Source of the DNA: Tannerella sp. oral taxon 808
GTDB taxonomy: Bacteria > Bacteroidota > Bacteroidia > Bacteroidales > Tannerellaceae
NCBI GenBank assembly: GCA_002890585.1
Contig: MIQB01000006.1
Span: forward strand, 1-55,525
Direction of reading: 5' to 3'
Length of the DNA: 55,525 nucleotides
The translations under genes and the position numbers were made by a program. Below the pieces are notes generated by a model. That model worked only from the letters and a program-made list of their open reading frames with translations, made no database searches and was not told the origin of the DNA. Shown piece after piece: positions 24,874 through 33,959 of this stretch (positions within the stretch are counted from its first letter, which is position 1; every line of letters starts with the position of its first letter).

Positions 24874-25842
24874 ATGCTCACAGCAACTGACGTAATCCTC
24901 GCCATGAATCGCGCTGGAGAGGCCGGCCGCCCCTTCCTCTTCGGCTTCGATTTCGAGTTGACGCGAGGCTTCTTTATCCCCGATCCCCTCCGCCAATCGC
25001 GCGTGCGATTCAACATCCAAGGCATCACCAACACACCGGACGACAGCGCGGACACGCCCTACATGTTTGAGCGTTTCCCCGAGCCGGAAGCTGTTTACGC
25101 ACGCCGCTTCGACATCATCCGTGCGGGGCTGCTCCGCGGCGATTCCTTCTTGACCAACCTCACCGTCCGCACACCCATCCGCACCGACCTCGCGCCCGAC
25201 GCCATCTACCACCGCGCGCGTGCCCTGTATAAGATCCACTACCCCGACGCCTTCGTCTGCTTCTCGCCCGAGCGGTTCGTGCGCATCGACGCCGACGGCA
25301 CCATCGCGTCGAACCCGATGAAGGGCACCATCGACGCGCGACTGCCTGACGCCCGCGAGCGCATCCTCGCCGACCCGAAGGAGACGGCCGAACACAACAC
25401 CATCGTCGACCTCATCCGCAACGACCTCTCCATGGTAGCAGACGGCGTGCATGTGCAACGCTTTCGATACATCGACCGACTCGAGACGTCGGCCGGCCCC
25501 ATCCTGCAAGTCAGCTCCGAGATCGCCGGACAATTACCAGATGATTGGCGCAGCAACGTGGGCAACATCATCGCCCGACTGCTGCCGGCGGGATCCATCT
25601 CCGGCGCACCGAAAGACGCCACCGTCCGCCTGATCCGTCAGGCCGAGGGCGCACCGCGGGGATTCTACACCGGCATCTTCGGACTCTTCGACGGACAAGC
25701 ACTCGACTCCGCCGTCTTCATTCGCTTCCTCGACCTCACCACCACGCCCCTCACCTACCAGAGCGGCGGCGGCATCACCGCTCGCAGCCGTATGCACGAC
25801 GAGTACGAAGAGGTGATCCAAAAAGTCTATCTCCCGTTCTGA
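24874..25842 (+). CDS. pabB: Aminodeoxychorismate synthase component I
   Basis: Chorismate-utilising enzyme that, with PabA ammonia, forms 4-amino-4-deoxychorismate for folate. The 322 aa protein is the short form lacking the N-terminal domain of TrpE. Catalytic-domain motifs: FVCFSPERFVRID, SNPMKGTIDARL (the PIKGT-like loop), HNTIVDLIRNDLSMVADGVHV, and LPAGSISGAPKDATVRLI. The ATG at 24874 is taken; an in-frame TTG at 24856 is less likely. It is 5 nt ahead of pabC. Confidence 0.92.
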   Translation: MLTATDVILAMNRAGEAGRPFLFGFDFELTRGFFIPDPLRQSRVRFNIQGITNTPDDSADTPYMFERFPEPEAVYARRFDIIRAGLLRGDSFLTNLTVRTPIRTDLAPDAIYHRARALYKIHYPDAFVCFSPERFVRIDADGTIASNPMKGTIDARLPDARERILADPKETAEHNTIVDLIRNDLSMVADGVHVQRFRYIDRLETSAGPILQVSSEIAGQLPDDWRSNVGNIIARLLPAGSISGAPKDATVRLIRQAEGAPRGFYTGIFGLFDGQALDSAVFIRFLDLTTTPLTYQSGGGITARSRMHDEYEEVIQKVYLPF

Positions 25843-25847
25843 TAGCT

Positions 25848-26462
25848 ATGTTCCTCGAAACCATCCGCATCCAAGACGGGCACGCGCATCACGTGGCCGA
25901 CCACATCGACCGCATGCGCCGCACCGCCCTGCACTTCGGCTTCACGGCCCCTGCCCTACCTGCCGACCTCGACGCGCTCGTCCCCCACGACCTCCGCACA
26001 GGCATCGTGCGTTGCCGAATCGTTTACGACCACACACTCCGAGAAATCACCTTCACGCCTTACCGCAGACGGCGCCTCGAGCGACTCATCGCTGTGGATG
26101 CTGGTGCGATGGATTATGCCTTCAAGTACGCCGACCGTTCGCCGCTCGAACGCCCAAACCTCCAGTTGTCCGAGGCCGACGAACTCCTCTTCGTCCGTGG
26201 TGGCTACGTGACCGACACATCATACACCAACCTCATCCTGCGTCGCGGCCAAGAGTTATTCACGCCAGACACCTTCCTGCTCGATGGCACCTGCCGCCGC
26301 CGACTCCTACGCGCCGCCCAAGTCCGCACCGCCCAAGTCCGCCTCAGCGACCTCCCGGCCTACGACGAGCTGCTCCTCGTCAACGCCATGATGCCACTCG
26401 GCGAGGCCCTCCGGCTGCCTGTCACAAGCGTGGTAACGGATTTCTTCACCTTTGCGCCGTGA
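25848..26462 (+). CDS. pabC: Aminotransferase class IV, aminodeoxychorismate lyase-like
   Basis: Short (204 aa) PLP enzyme of the class IV fold, probably turning 4-amino-4-deoxychorismate into 4-aminobenzoate and pyruvate. Visible are the start FLETIRIQDGHAHHVADHIDRMRRT, the probable PLP lysine in YAFKYADRSPLE near residue 90, and FVRGGYVTDTSYTNLIL, the cofactor-binding strand. The short length is common in Bacteroidota. The start ATG at 25848 is 5 nt after the pabB stop, and the TGA overlaps the GTG start of the sigma factor gene. Confidence 0.82.
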   Translation: MFLETIRIQDGHAHHVADHIDRMRRTALHFGFTAPALPADLDALVPHDLRTGIVRCRIVYDHTLREITFTPYRRRRLERLIAVDAGAMDYAFKYADRSPLERPNLQLSEADELLFVRGGYVTDTSYTNLILRRGQELFTPDTFLLDGTCRRRLLRAAQVRTAQVRLSDLPAYDELLLVNAMMPLGEALRLPVTSVVTDFFTFAP

Positions 26463-27031
26463 AAGAAAGTCCCGCATATCCTCCCGAAAACAGTGACGAC
26501 GAGCTCCGCCTGCTCCGTGACCCTGCGACACGCCGCGAGGCCTTCGCGCGGGTGGTCGACACCTACGGCGAACGCCTCTACCGCCTCATCCGACGCATGG
26601 TGATCTCTCACGACGACGCCGACGACCTGCTCCAAAACACCTTCCTCAAGGCTTGGGCCAACTTGGACTACTTCCGCGGCGAAGCACGCCTCTCCACCTG
26701 GCTCTACAAGATCGCTACCAACGAATGCCTCACCTACCTCGAGAAGCAGCGCCTGCGCCGCCACCTCTCCCTCGATAACTCCGACAGCTACCTCATCGAA
26801 ACGCTCCGTAGCGACGACTTCTTCGATGGCGACGAGCTCGAAACCCGCTTCCAAACGGCCATCCTGCGCCTGCCACCCAAGCAACGCTTAGTCTTCAACC
26901 TCCGTTATTACAACGATATGAAGTACGACGACATGTCCGAAGCCCTTGGCACATCCACCGGAGCACTGAAGGCCTCTTACCACCATGCCGTCCGGAAAAT
27001 CACAGCCAGCATGACCGGCGGCGACGATTAA
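26459..27031 (+). CDS. RNA polymerase sigma factor, ECF type
   Basis: A 190 aa extracytoplasmic-function sigma factor. Region 2 is seen in DDADDLLQNTFLKAWANLDYFRGEARLSTWLYKIATNECLTYL pieces (about residues 55-100); region 4 in LPPKQRLVFNLRYYNDMKYDDMSEALGTS and GALKASYHHAVRKI. The start is GTG at 26459 inside the sequence CCGTGA, where it overlaps the pabC stop; the frame from 26012 upstream of it is only a shadow of pabC. The two short envelope genes that follow are likely partners, the first a candidate anti-sigma factor. Confidence 0.9.
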   Translation: MKESPAYPPENSDDELRLLRDPATRREAFARVVDTYGERLYRLIRRMVISHDDADDLLQNTFLKAWANLDYFRGEARLSTWLYKIATNECLTYLEKQRLRRHLSLDNSDSYLIETLRSDDFFDGDELETRFQTAILRLPPKQRLVFNLRYYNDMKYDDMSEALGTSTGALKASYHHAVRKITASMTGGDD

Positions 27032-27105
27032 ACGCCCCTCCGCGGCCCCCGTCCTACGAGCGCTTTACCCCCTTCCCCCTCCCTCAAAAAACATTCGATT
27101 TAGAT

Positions 27106-27489
27106 ATGGAAAAAGAACCCATCACCCCCGACACCTACCGCGCTAAAACCGACCCCTTCCGCGTGCCCGAGGGATATTTTGAAGGCCTCACCGACCGCAT
27201 CATGGCCGCCCTGCCCGAACGCCCGATGCACGAGGAGCCGCCCACAGTCTCACTCATGGATAAAGTCAAGCCACTGCTCTACTTAGCCGCCGCCTTCCTT
27301 GCCATGATGCTCCTCTTCAAAGGCCTTTCCACCTTCCGCCCCGCCACAAAGGGCGCCATGCGCCCCCTCTACGTGCAGCATGCCACCACGACTGACGCCG
27401 CCACCGAAGACGAACTCGACTACCTCGATTACTTAGAATCGCAATACGCCGACCGCTTTTTCTCCGACGAAATCGATGCCTGGGAATGA
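27106..27489 (+). CDS. Small membrane protein, candidate anti-sigma factor
   Basis: A 127 aa protein with a cytosolic N-terminal part (YRAKTDPFRVPEGYFEGLTDRIMAALPE), one transmembrane helix at about residues 56-72 (LLYLAAAFLAMMLLF) and an acidic periplasmic tail with two DYL repeats. No family name is certain. The one-helix layout and its place directly after an ECF sigma factor suggest an anti-sigma or regulatory membrane protein, but the usual zinc-binding anti-sigma motif is absent. Confidence 0.7.
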   Translation: MEKEPITPDTYRAKTDPFRVPEGYFEGLTDRIMAALPERPMHEEPPTVSLMDKVKPLLYLAAAFLAMMLLFKGLSTFRPATKGAMRPLYVQHATTTDAATEDELDYLDYLESQYADRFFSDEIDAWE

Positions 27490-27506
27490 CTTAAAATGAT
27501 GATGAG

Positions 27507-27962
27507 ATGATGAAAATGAAGACACTCCTGCCCCTCCTCCTCGCCCTGCTGCTCGCCACCCTCGCCCCCACAGCCACGGCACAGAAGCAGCGCAAACACT
27601 TCGATCGCGAAGCCTTCATCGCCCGCCGCAACGCCTACATCACCGCCGAAGCCGGCCTCACCGCCGACGAGGCCGCCGCCTTCATCCCCCTCGAAAACGA
27701 ACTCCAGCGCCGCAAATACGAGATCGGACGCGCCTGCCGACGCCTGGCACGCCTGGCACGCACACAGCAGAGCCTCACCGATCGCGAACGCCGCGAGCTC
27801 TCCGACTGCCTCACCGGGACACGTATGGAAGAGGCCCGCTTAGAAAAGGAATACTTCGAGCGATTCAAGAAGATCCTCTCCGTCGAGAAGCTCTCCAAAT
27901 ACCGCGAAGCCGAAGCCGAATTCCTCCGCAAATTCCTGCAAGACAATCGGCCGGAGGAGTGA
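27507..27962 (+). CDS. Periplasmic helical protein, Spy/CpxP-like
   Basis: A 151 aa exported protein: signal peptide to about residue 25 (ATAQ), then a wholly helical, charged region (AYITAEAGLTADEAAAFIPLEN, RRKYEIGRACRRLARLAR, LEKEYFERFKKILSVEKLSKYREAEAEFLRKF). The pattern of paired long helices after a sigma/anti-sigma pair resembles periplasmic stress sensors of the Spy/CpxP type. It closes the operon and is followed by a strong terminator. Confidence 0.72.
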   Translation: MMKMKTLLPLLLALLLATLAPTATAQKQRKHFDREAFIARRNAYITAEAGLTADEAAAFIPLENELQRRKYEIGRACRRLARLARTQQSLTDRERRELSDCLTGTRMEEARLEKEYFERFKKILSVEKLSKYREAEAEFLRKFLQDNRPEE

Positions 27963-27986
27963 TCCCCCGCCGCCCCCCGAAACACT

Positions 27987-28038
27987 GAAAGGCCTCCCCC
28001 CCGATTGCTCGGAGCAGGAGGCCTTTCGCACTCTTTTT
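27987..28038 (+). terminator. Intrinsic terminator of the pabB-sigma operon
   Basis: GAAAGGCCTCC (27987-27997) pairs perfectly with GGAGGCCTTTC (28017-28027) and is followed by GCACTCTTTTTAT. A perfect 11 bp stem and a T-run make this a clear plus-strand terminator. Confidence 0.88.
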
Positions 28039-28047
28039 ATGGACATG

Positions 28048-28120
28048 TGATTCGCCTGGGGTTCGAACCCAGGACCCCATCCTTAAAAGGGATGTGCTCT
28101 ACCTACTGAGCTAGCGAATC
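28048..28120 (-). tRNA. tRNA-Lys (anticodon UUU)
   Basis: A 73 nt cloverleaf on the minus strand. The acceptor stem GATTCGC (28120-28114) pairs with GCGAATC; the D arm is GCTCAGTAGGTAGAGC; the anticodon stem CATCC/GGATG encloses CTTTTAA with anticodon TTT (28087-28085); the T arm CTGGG-TTCGAAC-CCAGG is perfect. The discriminator is A and the CCA end is not encoded. A good promoter stands upstream at 28155-28184. Confidence 0.97.
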
Positions 28121-28154
28121 CTCGTCCGTCGCTTTTCCTTTTCGGACGCGGGGG

Positions 28155-28184
28155 CAAATGTAGACCAATTTCAAAACCGCACAA
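28155..28184 (-). promoter_or_regulatory. Promoter of tRNA-Lys
   Basis: On the minus strand TACATTTG (28162-28155) fits TAnnTTTG, and TTG (28184-28182) stands 19 nt upstream. Transcription would start about 27 nt before the mature tRNA. Confidence 0.78.
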
Positions 28185-28209
28185 GCCGCGTAATCCCGCG
28201 TGGACAGCC

Positions 28210-28229
28210 CTTTTCAGCGCGCTGAAAAG
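28210..28229. other. Perfect 20 bp palindrome upstream of the tRNA-Lys promoter
   Basis: CTTTTCAGCGCGCTGAAAAG is fully self-complementary and occurs once here, 26 bp behind the -33 element. It could be an operator-type site for a dimeric protein; no regulator is identified. Confidence 0.6.
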
Positions 28230-28399
28230 CCGTCTGCGCCGCTTGACAAGCCTTTTTCTCGCCCCAAACGACCCCGCCCGATGCTGTACGGGACTTCTTT
28301 TTGTCCGAAGCTGCCGTTCCTGGCCATTGTCGGGGGTTCTTTTCCCTTGTGAGGCCTATCACTTAATTCATTTTCCTTCATTCCTTGACGCACGAGCAA

Positions 28400-28725
28400 A
28401 AAATGAAGTTCATTTTATGCCGTGTATAAATGAAGAGATAAAAAATTAGGTTCATTTCGTCCTATGCATATATATACGCATGAAAAGTGATATTCATTTC
28501 GTGCCATGTATCTATACACGTATATAAAATGAAGTTCATTCTTACTTATGTATATATACACGTATAAAATATGAGATTCATTTTTCTCCATGTATCTATA
28601 CACGTATATAAAATGAAATTCGCTTTGCACCGTGCATTCATACATGAATAAAAAACGATATTCATTTTACTCCGCGTATCTATACGATAAAGAAATCATG
28701 GGTTCATTTTTCTCTTTGCATAGAT
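28400..28725. repeat. Tandem array, 42 bp unit, about 8 copies, AT-rich
   Basis: The anchor TTCATTT recurs at 28410, 28451, 28493, 28535, 28577, 28619 (TTCGCTT), 28661 and 28703, giving a period of 42 bp (first step 41). Units contain ATGAA-NNTTCAT and TATACACGTATA-like inverted repeats and are more diverged than the other arrays. It fills the divergent gap between tRNA-Lys and the 28807 gene. Confidence 0.85.
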
Positions 28726-28753
28726 GCAGAAAGTAAATCTGAAGCATTTACCG

Positions 28754-28761
28754 TACTTTTG
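28754..28761 (+). promoter_or_regulatory. Possible -7 box for the 28807 gene
   Basis: TACTTTTG fits TAnnTTTG and lies 45 nt before the start codon. No TTG is found at the expected -33 distance, so only the -7 element is supported. Confidence 0.45.
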
Positions 28762-28806
28762 GGGGACAAAATCAAGAGAACCGTATAGAAGAGAAGAGAT
28801 CGAGAA

Positions 28807-29574
28807 ATGAAAATCGGGCATTTGAGTGTGGCGTCGCTGCATGTTTTAGCAGATTTCGGGTTTCAAGGGGCGGTGATCAGGAATCTTCACAACCTGCCGC
28901 TTGAGGAAAGCGCGGTGGGGTACTCCCCGAGACTGAAAAAGGCGGCGGAGGCGCTCCGGACAGCCCATCGCGAGTTCGATGAAGCCGTCAGCGAAACGGG
29001 GGAGCGATCGAAAGCTGCCGTGGCAAAGGCGATCGACCGGCAGCGGGTGCGGACATGGCGCGACATGCGGGCGTTTGCGCGGGCGTCGATGGCTTTTCCG
29101 GACAAGGAGGTGGCAGAGGTGGCGCGGCAGGTCACGCAGATTTTCCGCACCTATGGCGACGTGTCGCGCGAGGCGGAGACGGGGCGCGCAGGCCGCTTGC
29201 TGAACCTGACGCAAGACCTCCGTGCGCTGGGAAGGGAGGCGCTGGAGAAGGCGCGTATGGTGCCGTTTTTGGATAAGCTGGAAAAGGAGAATAAGGCGCA
29301 AGACGAGGCGGCAGACCTTCGGTCGTCCGTGCAGGGGCGGCGCGTCAAGGGGTTAGTGCGGGCTAAGCGCGTGGCCACGGATGCGGCTTATCATGCGCTT
29401 GTGGAGACGGTCAATGCGCTGATCCTTGTGGTGGGCGAAGCGCCCTATCGGGAGTTTGTGACGAACCTCATCGGTGAGATCGCACGTATGCGCTTCGCAC
29501 TGGCCACCCATCGGAAAGCATTGGCCAAGCGTCGGGCAGCCAAACGCGCCGCCTCTGCAGAAGCTGAAACCTAA
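28807..29574 (+). CDS. Hypothetical protein, DUF6261-like
   Basis: A 255 aa all-helical cytosolic protein that resembles the Bacteroidota DUF6261 family (recognition moderate). Its start MKIGHLSVASLHV, a central block with repeated charged helices (RTAHREFDEAVSETGERSKAAVAKAIDRQR in pieces) and an alanine/arginine-rich basic tail (KRRAAKRAA) are visible. There is no signal peptide or enzyme motif. Members of this family are often found in several copies per genome. It is a single-gene unit after the AT-rich array. Confidence 0.65.
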   Translation: MKIGHLSVASLHVLADFGFQGAVIRNLHNLPLEESAVGYSPRLKKAAEALRTAHREFDEAVSETGERSKAAVAKAIDRQRVRTWRDMRAFARASMAFPDKEVAEVARQVTQIFRTYGDVSREAETGRAGRLLNLTQDLRALGREALEKARMVPFLDKLEKENKAQDEAADLRSSVQGRRVKGLVRAKRVATDAAYHALVETVNALILVVGEAPYREFVTNLIGEIARMRFALATHRKALAKRRAAKRAASAEAET

Positions 29575-29679
29575 AAGCGAGAGGTGCCCATTTTTCATTT
29601 TTCACTTTTCATTTTTCGTTTCCCTCGCGGCCCCATTCCTTTGCGGCCGATTTATCCCCGATAGAAACAGTAAACAGAG

Positions 29680-31026
29680 ATGAAGACAAAGAGATTCTTA
29701 TTGCAAGAGGAAGATATTCCTACAGCGTGGTACAACATTGTGGCCGACATGCCCACGAAGCCGCAACCGATGTTGAACCCAGCCACACGCAAGCCCGTGA
29801 AGGCCGACGACCTCTGTGCGCTCTTTGCCCGCGGCCTGGCGGAGCAGGAGCTGAACACGACCGACACGTGGATCGACATCCCAGACCAGGTGCGCGACCT
29901 ATACAAGTATTGGCGCCCCACGCCGCTCGTCCGGGCCTATGGTTTAGAGCGCGCATTAGACACACCGGCGCACATCTATTTCAAGAACGAGAGCGTCAGC
30001 CCCGTCGGGTCGCACAAGCTGAACTCGGCCATCGCGCAGGCCTACTTCTGCAAGCAGGAGGGCGTGACGAACGTGACCACCGAGACGGGCGCAGGCCAAT
30101 GGGGCGCCGCGATGTCGTACGCCGCACAGGCCTTCGGGCTGGAACTGGCCGTCTACATGGTCAAGGTGAGCTACAACCAAAAGCCTTACCGACGCTCCAT
30201 CATGCAGACGTTCGGCGCGCAGGTGATTGCCTCGCCGAGCATGAGCACGCGGGCTGGGCGTAAGATCTTGACAGATCACCCGACGTATCAGGGCAGCCTC
30301 GGGACGGCCATTTCCGAAGCCGTGGAGCTGGCCATGCAGACACCCGGTTGCAAGTATGTGCTGGGCAGTGTGCTCAACCACGTAGCGCTCCACCAGACGG
30401 TGATCGGCCTGGAGGCGGAGAAGCAAATGGAGATGGCGGGCGAATATCCAGACGTGGTGATCGCCTGCTTCGGCGGCGGATCGAACTTCTCCGGGCTGTC
30501 GTTCCCCTTCCTGCGGCATAAGTTGACCGAGGGACGCACGCTGCGTGTCGTAGCTGCCGAACCATCCTCCTGCCCCAAGCTGACGCGCGGCCGCTTCCAA
30601 TACGACTTCGGCGATGAGGCGGGTCACACGCCGCTCATTCCTATGTATACGCTCGGCCACACGTTTGCGCCAGCGAACATCCACGCGGGCGGACTGCGTT
30701 ATCACGGCGCGGGCGCCATCGTCAGCCAGCTGAAGAAGGATGGACTGATGGACGCCGTCGACATCCCGCAGCTGGAGACCTTCGACGCCGCGCGACTCTT
30801 CGCCGAGACGGAGGGCATCATCCCCGCACCTGAGTCGGCCCATGCCATCGCCGCCACCATCCGCGAAGCGAAGGAGGCACGTGAGGAAGGCCGTGCGCGC
30901 ACGATCCTCTTCAACCTCTCGGGCCACGGACTGATCGACATGACGGCTTACGACCAATATCTGGCCGGCGACCTGAGGAATTATGTGCTGCCCGACGACG
31001 TGCTGAAGCAATCGTTGGGTGAATGA
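29680..31026 (+). CDS. trpB2: Tryptophan synthase beta-like protein, TrpB2
   Basis: PLP-dependent TrpB of the second type, able to make tryptophan from indole and serine without the usual alpha subunit partner. The 448 aa length and N-terminal extension (WYNIVADMPTKPQPMLNP) are typical of TrpB2. The PLP lysine is in SPVGSHKLNSA (near residue 110), TETGAGQWG follows, and the phosphate-binding GGGSNFSG loop is near 267. It stands alone, away from any trp operon. Confidence 0.9.
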   Translation: MKTKRFLLQEEDIPTAWYNIVADMPTKPQPMLNPATRKPVKADDLCALFARGLAEQELNTTDTWIDIPDQVRDLYKYWRPTPLVRAYGLERALDTPAHIYFKNESVSPVGSHKLNSAIAQAYFCKQEGVTNVTTETGAGQWGAAMSYAAQAFGLELAVYMVKVSYNQKPYRRSIMQTFGAQVIASPSMSTRAGRKILTDHPTYQGSLGTAISEAVELAMQTPGCKYVLGSVLNHVALHQTVIGLEAEKQMEMAGEYPDVVIACFGGGSNFSGLSFPFLRHKLTEGRTLRVVAAEPSSCPKLTRGRFQYDFGDEAGHTPLIPMYTLGHTFAPANIHAGGLRYHGAGAIVSQLKKDGLMDAVDIPQLETFDAARLFAETEGIIPAPESAHAIAATIREAKEAREEGRARTILFNLSGHGLIDMTAYDQYLAGDLRNYVLPDDVLKQSLGE

Positions 31027-31039
31027 TGACGATACCGCT

Positions 31040-31067
31040 GTAGGGGCGAATGATTATTCGCCCCTAC
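31040..31067. repeat. REP-like palindrome, copy 2
   Basis: GTAGGGGCGAAT-4 nt-ATTCGCCCCTAC, a perfect 12 bp stem. Related to the copy at 8229-8256, with the same CGCT before it. Located between trpB2 and leuS. Confidence 0.8.
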
Positions 31068-31118
31068 CACTACTACTTCTTCTTACTACTCCTAACTACT
31101 TCTCACTACCCTACATAA

Positions 31119-33959
31119 ATGGAATACGCCTTCAGAGAAATCGAAAAGAAATGGCGTGAACGCTGGATCGCTGACAAGACCTACGAGGTGCACGAGGACA
31201 GCGCACGCCCGAAATACTACGTGCTCGACATGTTCCCCTACCCCTCCGGTGCGGGGCTTCACGTTGGGCATCCATTGGGCTACATCGCCTCCGACATCTA
31301 CGCCCGCTACAAACGCCTCTGCGGCTTCAACGTGCTCCACCCGATGGGTTACGACGCTTACGGTCTGCCCGCCGAGCAGTACGCCATCCAAACGGGTCAG
31401 CACCCCGAGGTGACGACGGGGAACAACATCAATCGTTACCGGGAACAGTTAGATAAGATCGGCTTCTCCTTCGACTGGAGCCGCGAGGTGCACACCTGCG
31501 ACCCGACATACTACCACTGGACGCAGTGGGCCTTCCTGCGCATGTTCGGCAGCTACTATTGCAACATTGGGCAGCACGCGCAGCCGATCGAGAAACTCGT
31601 CAAGGCCTTCGAGGCCAACGGTACGGAGGGCGTCAATGCAGCGTGCTCCGAAGAGCTGTCGTTCACCGCGGCCGAATGGCAAGCGATGAGCGAACGCGAG
31701 CGCCAACAGGTGCTGATGAATTATCGCCTGGCCTACTTAGGCGATACGATGGTCAACTGGTGTCCGCAGCTCGGCACCGTGTTAGCTAACGATGAGGTGA
31801 GCGAAGGCCTATCGATCCGCGGAGGCTATCCGGTGGAGCAGAAGGTGATGCGGCAGTGGTGTCTGCGCGTGTCCGCCTATGCGCAGCGCCTACTCGACGG
31901 TCTCGACACGATCGACTGGAGCGACTCGCTCAAGGAGACGCAACGCAACTGGATCGGTCGCAGCGAGGGCGCCGAGATGCTCTTCCCCCTGGCCGACGGA
32001 TCGGAGTCGCTGAAGATCTTCACCACGCGGGCGGACACCGTCTTCGGCGTCACCTTCATGGTGCTGGCGCCCGAGAGCGAGTATGTGGAAAAGCTTACAA
32101 CCGACGCTCAACGAGCCGATGTGCAGGCGTATCTCGAAGCCGTCAAGCGACGCACGGAGCGCGAGCGCATCGCAGATCATAAGGTGACGGGCGTCTTCAG
32201 CGGCTCGTACGCCATCAACCCGCTGACGGGCGAAGAGATCCCGATCTGGATCAGCGATTATGTGTTGGCCGGCTATGGCACGGGCGCCATCATGGCCGTC
32301 CCCGCGCACGACAGTCGCGACTATGCCTTCGCGCGCCATTTCAACCTGCCCATCGTTCCGCTGATCGAGGGCTGCGACGTCTCCGAGGAGAGCTTCGATG
32401 CCAAAGAGGGCCGCATGATCAACTCGCCGATGGCTGGCCGGGAACGCGCGGGCGGATTAGTGCTCAACGGTATGGATGTACCCGAAGCCATCGCCGCTAC
32501 GAAGCGATACATCGCGGCCGAAGGGCTCGGTCGGATCAAGGTGAACTACCGCCTGCGCGACGCCATCTTCAGCCGCCAGCGCTACTGGGGTGAACCATTC
32601 CCGATCTATTACGACGCCGACGGTATGCCGCGTCCGTTGCCTGAGGAGTGCTTGCCGCTGCGACTGCCGGAGGTGGACAAGTTCCTACCGACCGAAACGG
32701 GTGAGCCGCCGCTGGGTCGCGCTACGCATTGGGCGTGGGACAGCGCGAAGCGTGAGGTGACGGACAACAGTCGCATCGATAATCAAACCGTCTTCCCGCT
32801 TGAGCTTTGCACCATGCCCGGATTCGCTGGCTCGTCGGCCTACTACCTGCGCTACATGGATCCGCATAACGACCGCGCGCTCGTCTCGAAAGAAGCCGAT
32901 GCCTATTGGCGCAACGTAGACCTCTACGTCGGCGGCACGGAGCATGCCACAGGTCACCTGATCTATAGCCGCTTCTGGAACAAGTTCCTCTTCGACCTCG
33001 GCACCTCGTGCGAGGAAGAGCCTTTCCGCAAACTGATTAACCAAGGCATGATCCAGGGGCGATCGAACTTCGTCTATCGCATCGTGGGCACGAACCGCTT
33101 CGTGTCGTACAATCTGAAGGGCGACTACGACGTGACGCCGATACACGTGGACGTGAACATCGTCAGCAACGATGTGCTCGACTTGGACGCCTTCCGCGCT
33201 TGGAACCCGGAATATCGCGACGCCGAGTTCGTGCTCGAGGATGGGCGATACATCTGCGGATGGGCTGTGGAGAAGATGTCGAAGTCGATGTACAACGTGG
33301 TGAACCCGGACACGATCGTCGAGAAGTACGGCGCCGACACGCTCCGCCTCTATGAGATGTTCCTCGGCCCCTTAGAGCAATCCAAACCGTGGGATACGAA
33401 CGGCATCGATGGCGTCTTCCGCTTCCTGAAGAAGCTCTGGGCGACCTTTTACTCCGGCGCGGACGGCGCGTGGGGCGTGACTGACGACGAGCCTACGCAG
33501 GAGGAGCTGAAGGCGCTCCACAAGCTGATTAAGAAGGTGACGCACGACGTGGAGCATTTCTCGTACAACACCTCCGTGAGCGCCTTTATGATTTGCCTCA
33601 ACGAGCTCACCACGCTGCGTTGCCGCAAGCGCGCTGTGTTGGAGCCGCTGCTGATTGTGCTCGCGCCCTTCGCCCCGCACATCGCCGAGGAGCTGTGGCA
33701 CGCTTTAGGTCACACCACGACCGTCTGCGACGCTGCATGGCCCAGCTACAACGAACAATACCTCATCGAAACCACCGTGCGCTACGCCGTCTCCTTCAAC
33801 GGCAAGACGCGCTTCAACCTTGAGCTGCCCGCCGACCTCGACCGTGCCTCCATCGAGCGCGCCACCCTCGATCACCCCACCGCCGCCAAGTGGATCGGCA
33901 ATAAGACACCGAAGAAAATCATCATCGTACCCAACAAAATCATCAACATCGTTCTATGA
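31119..33959 (+). CDS. leuS: Leucyl-tRNA synthetase
   Basis: Class I aminoacyl-tRNA synthetase charging tRNA-Leu. The 946 aa protein carries the HIGH-type motif in SGAGLHVGHPLGY (near residue 48), the inserted editing domain (about 225-430, with TTRADTVFGVTFMVLAPES and the GTGAIMAVPAHDSRD site) and KMSKS at about residues 719-723, followed by the anticodon-binding helical domain. Its end overlaps the yitT-like gene by 4 nt. Supply of leucyl-tRNA links it to the attenuation signal at the ilv operon, though the genes are unlinked. Confidence 0.97.
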   Translation: MEYAFREIEKKWRERWIADKTYEVHEDSARPKYYVLDMFPYPSGAGLHVGHPLGYIASDIYARYKRLCGFNVLHPMGYDAYGLPAEQYAIQTGQHPEVTTGNNINRYREQLDKIGFSFDWSREVHTCDPTYYHWTQWAFLRMFGSYYCNIGQHAQPIEKLVKAFEANGTEGVNAACSEELSFTAAEWQAMSERERQQVLMNYRLAYLGDTMVNWCPQLGTVLANDEVSEGLSIRGGYPVEQKVMRQWCLRVSAYAQRLLDGLDTIDWSDSLKETQRNWIGRSEGAEMLFPLADGSESLKIFTTRADTVFGVTFMVLAPESEYVEKLTTDAQRADVQAYLEAVKRRTERERIADHKVTGVFSGSYAINPLTGEEIPIWISDYVLAGYGTGAIMAVPAHDSRDYAFARHFNLPIVPLIEGCDVSEESFDAKEGRMINSPMAGRERAGGLVLNGMDVPEAIAATKRYIAAEGLGRIKVNYRLRDAIFSRQRYWGEPFPIYYDADGMPRPLPEECLPLRLPEVDKFLPTETGEPPLGRATHWAWDSAKREVTDNSRIDNQTVFPLELCTMPGFAGSSAYYLRYMDPHNDRALVSKEADAYWRNVDLYVGGTEHATGHLIYSRFWNKFLFDLGTSCEEEPFRKLINQGMIQGRSNFVYRIVGTNRFVSYNLKGDYDVTPIHVDVNIVSNDVLDLDAFRAWNPEYRDAEFVLEDGRYICGWAVEKMSKSMYNVVNPDTIVEKYGADTLRLYEMFLGPLEQSKPWDTNGIDGVFRFLKKLWATFYSGADGAWGVTDDEPTQEELKALHKLIKKVTHDVEHFSYNTSVSAFMICLNELTTLRCRKRAVLEPLLIVLAPFAPHIAEELWHALGHTTTVCDAAWPSYNEQYLIETTVRYAVSFNGKTRFNLELPADLDRASIERATLDHPTAAKWIGNKTPKKIIIVPNKIINIVL

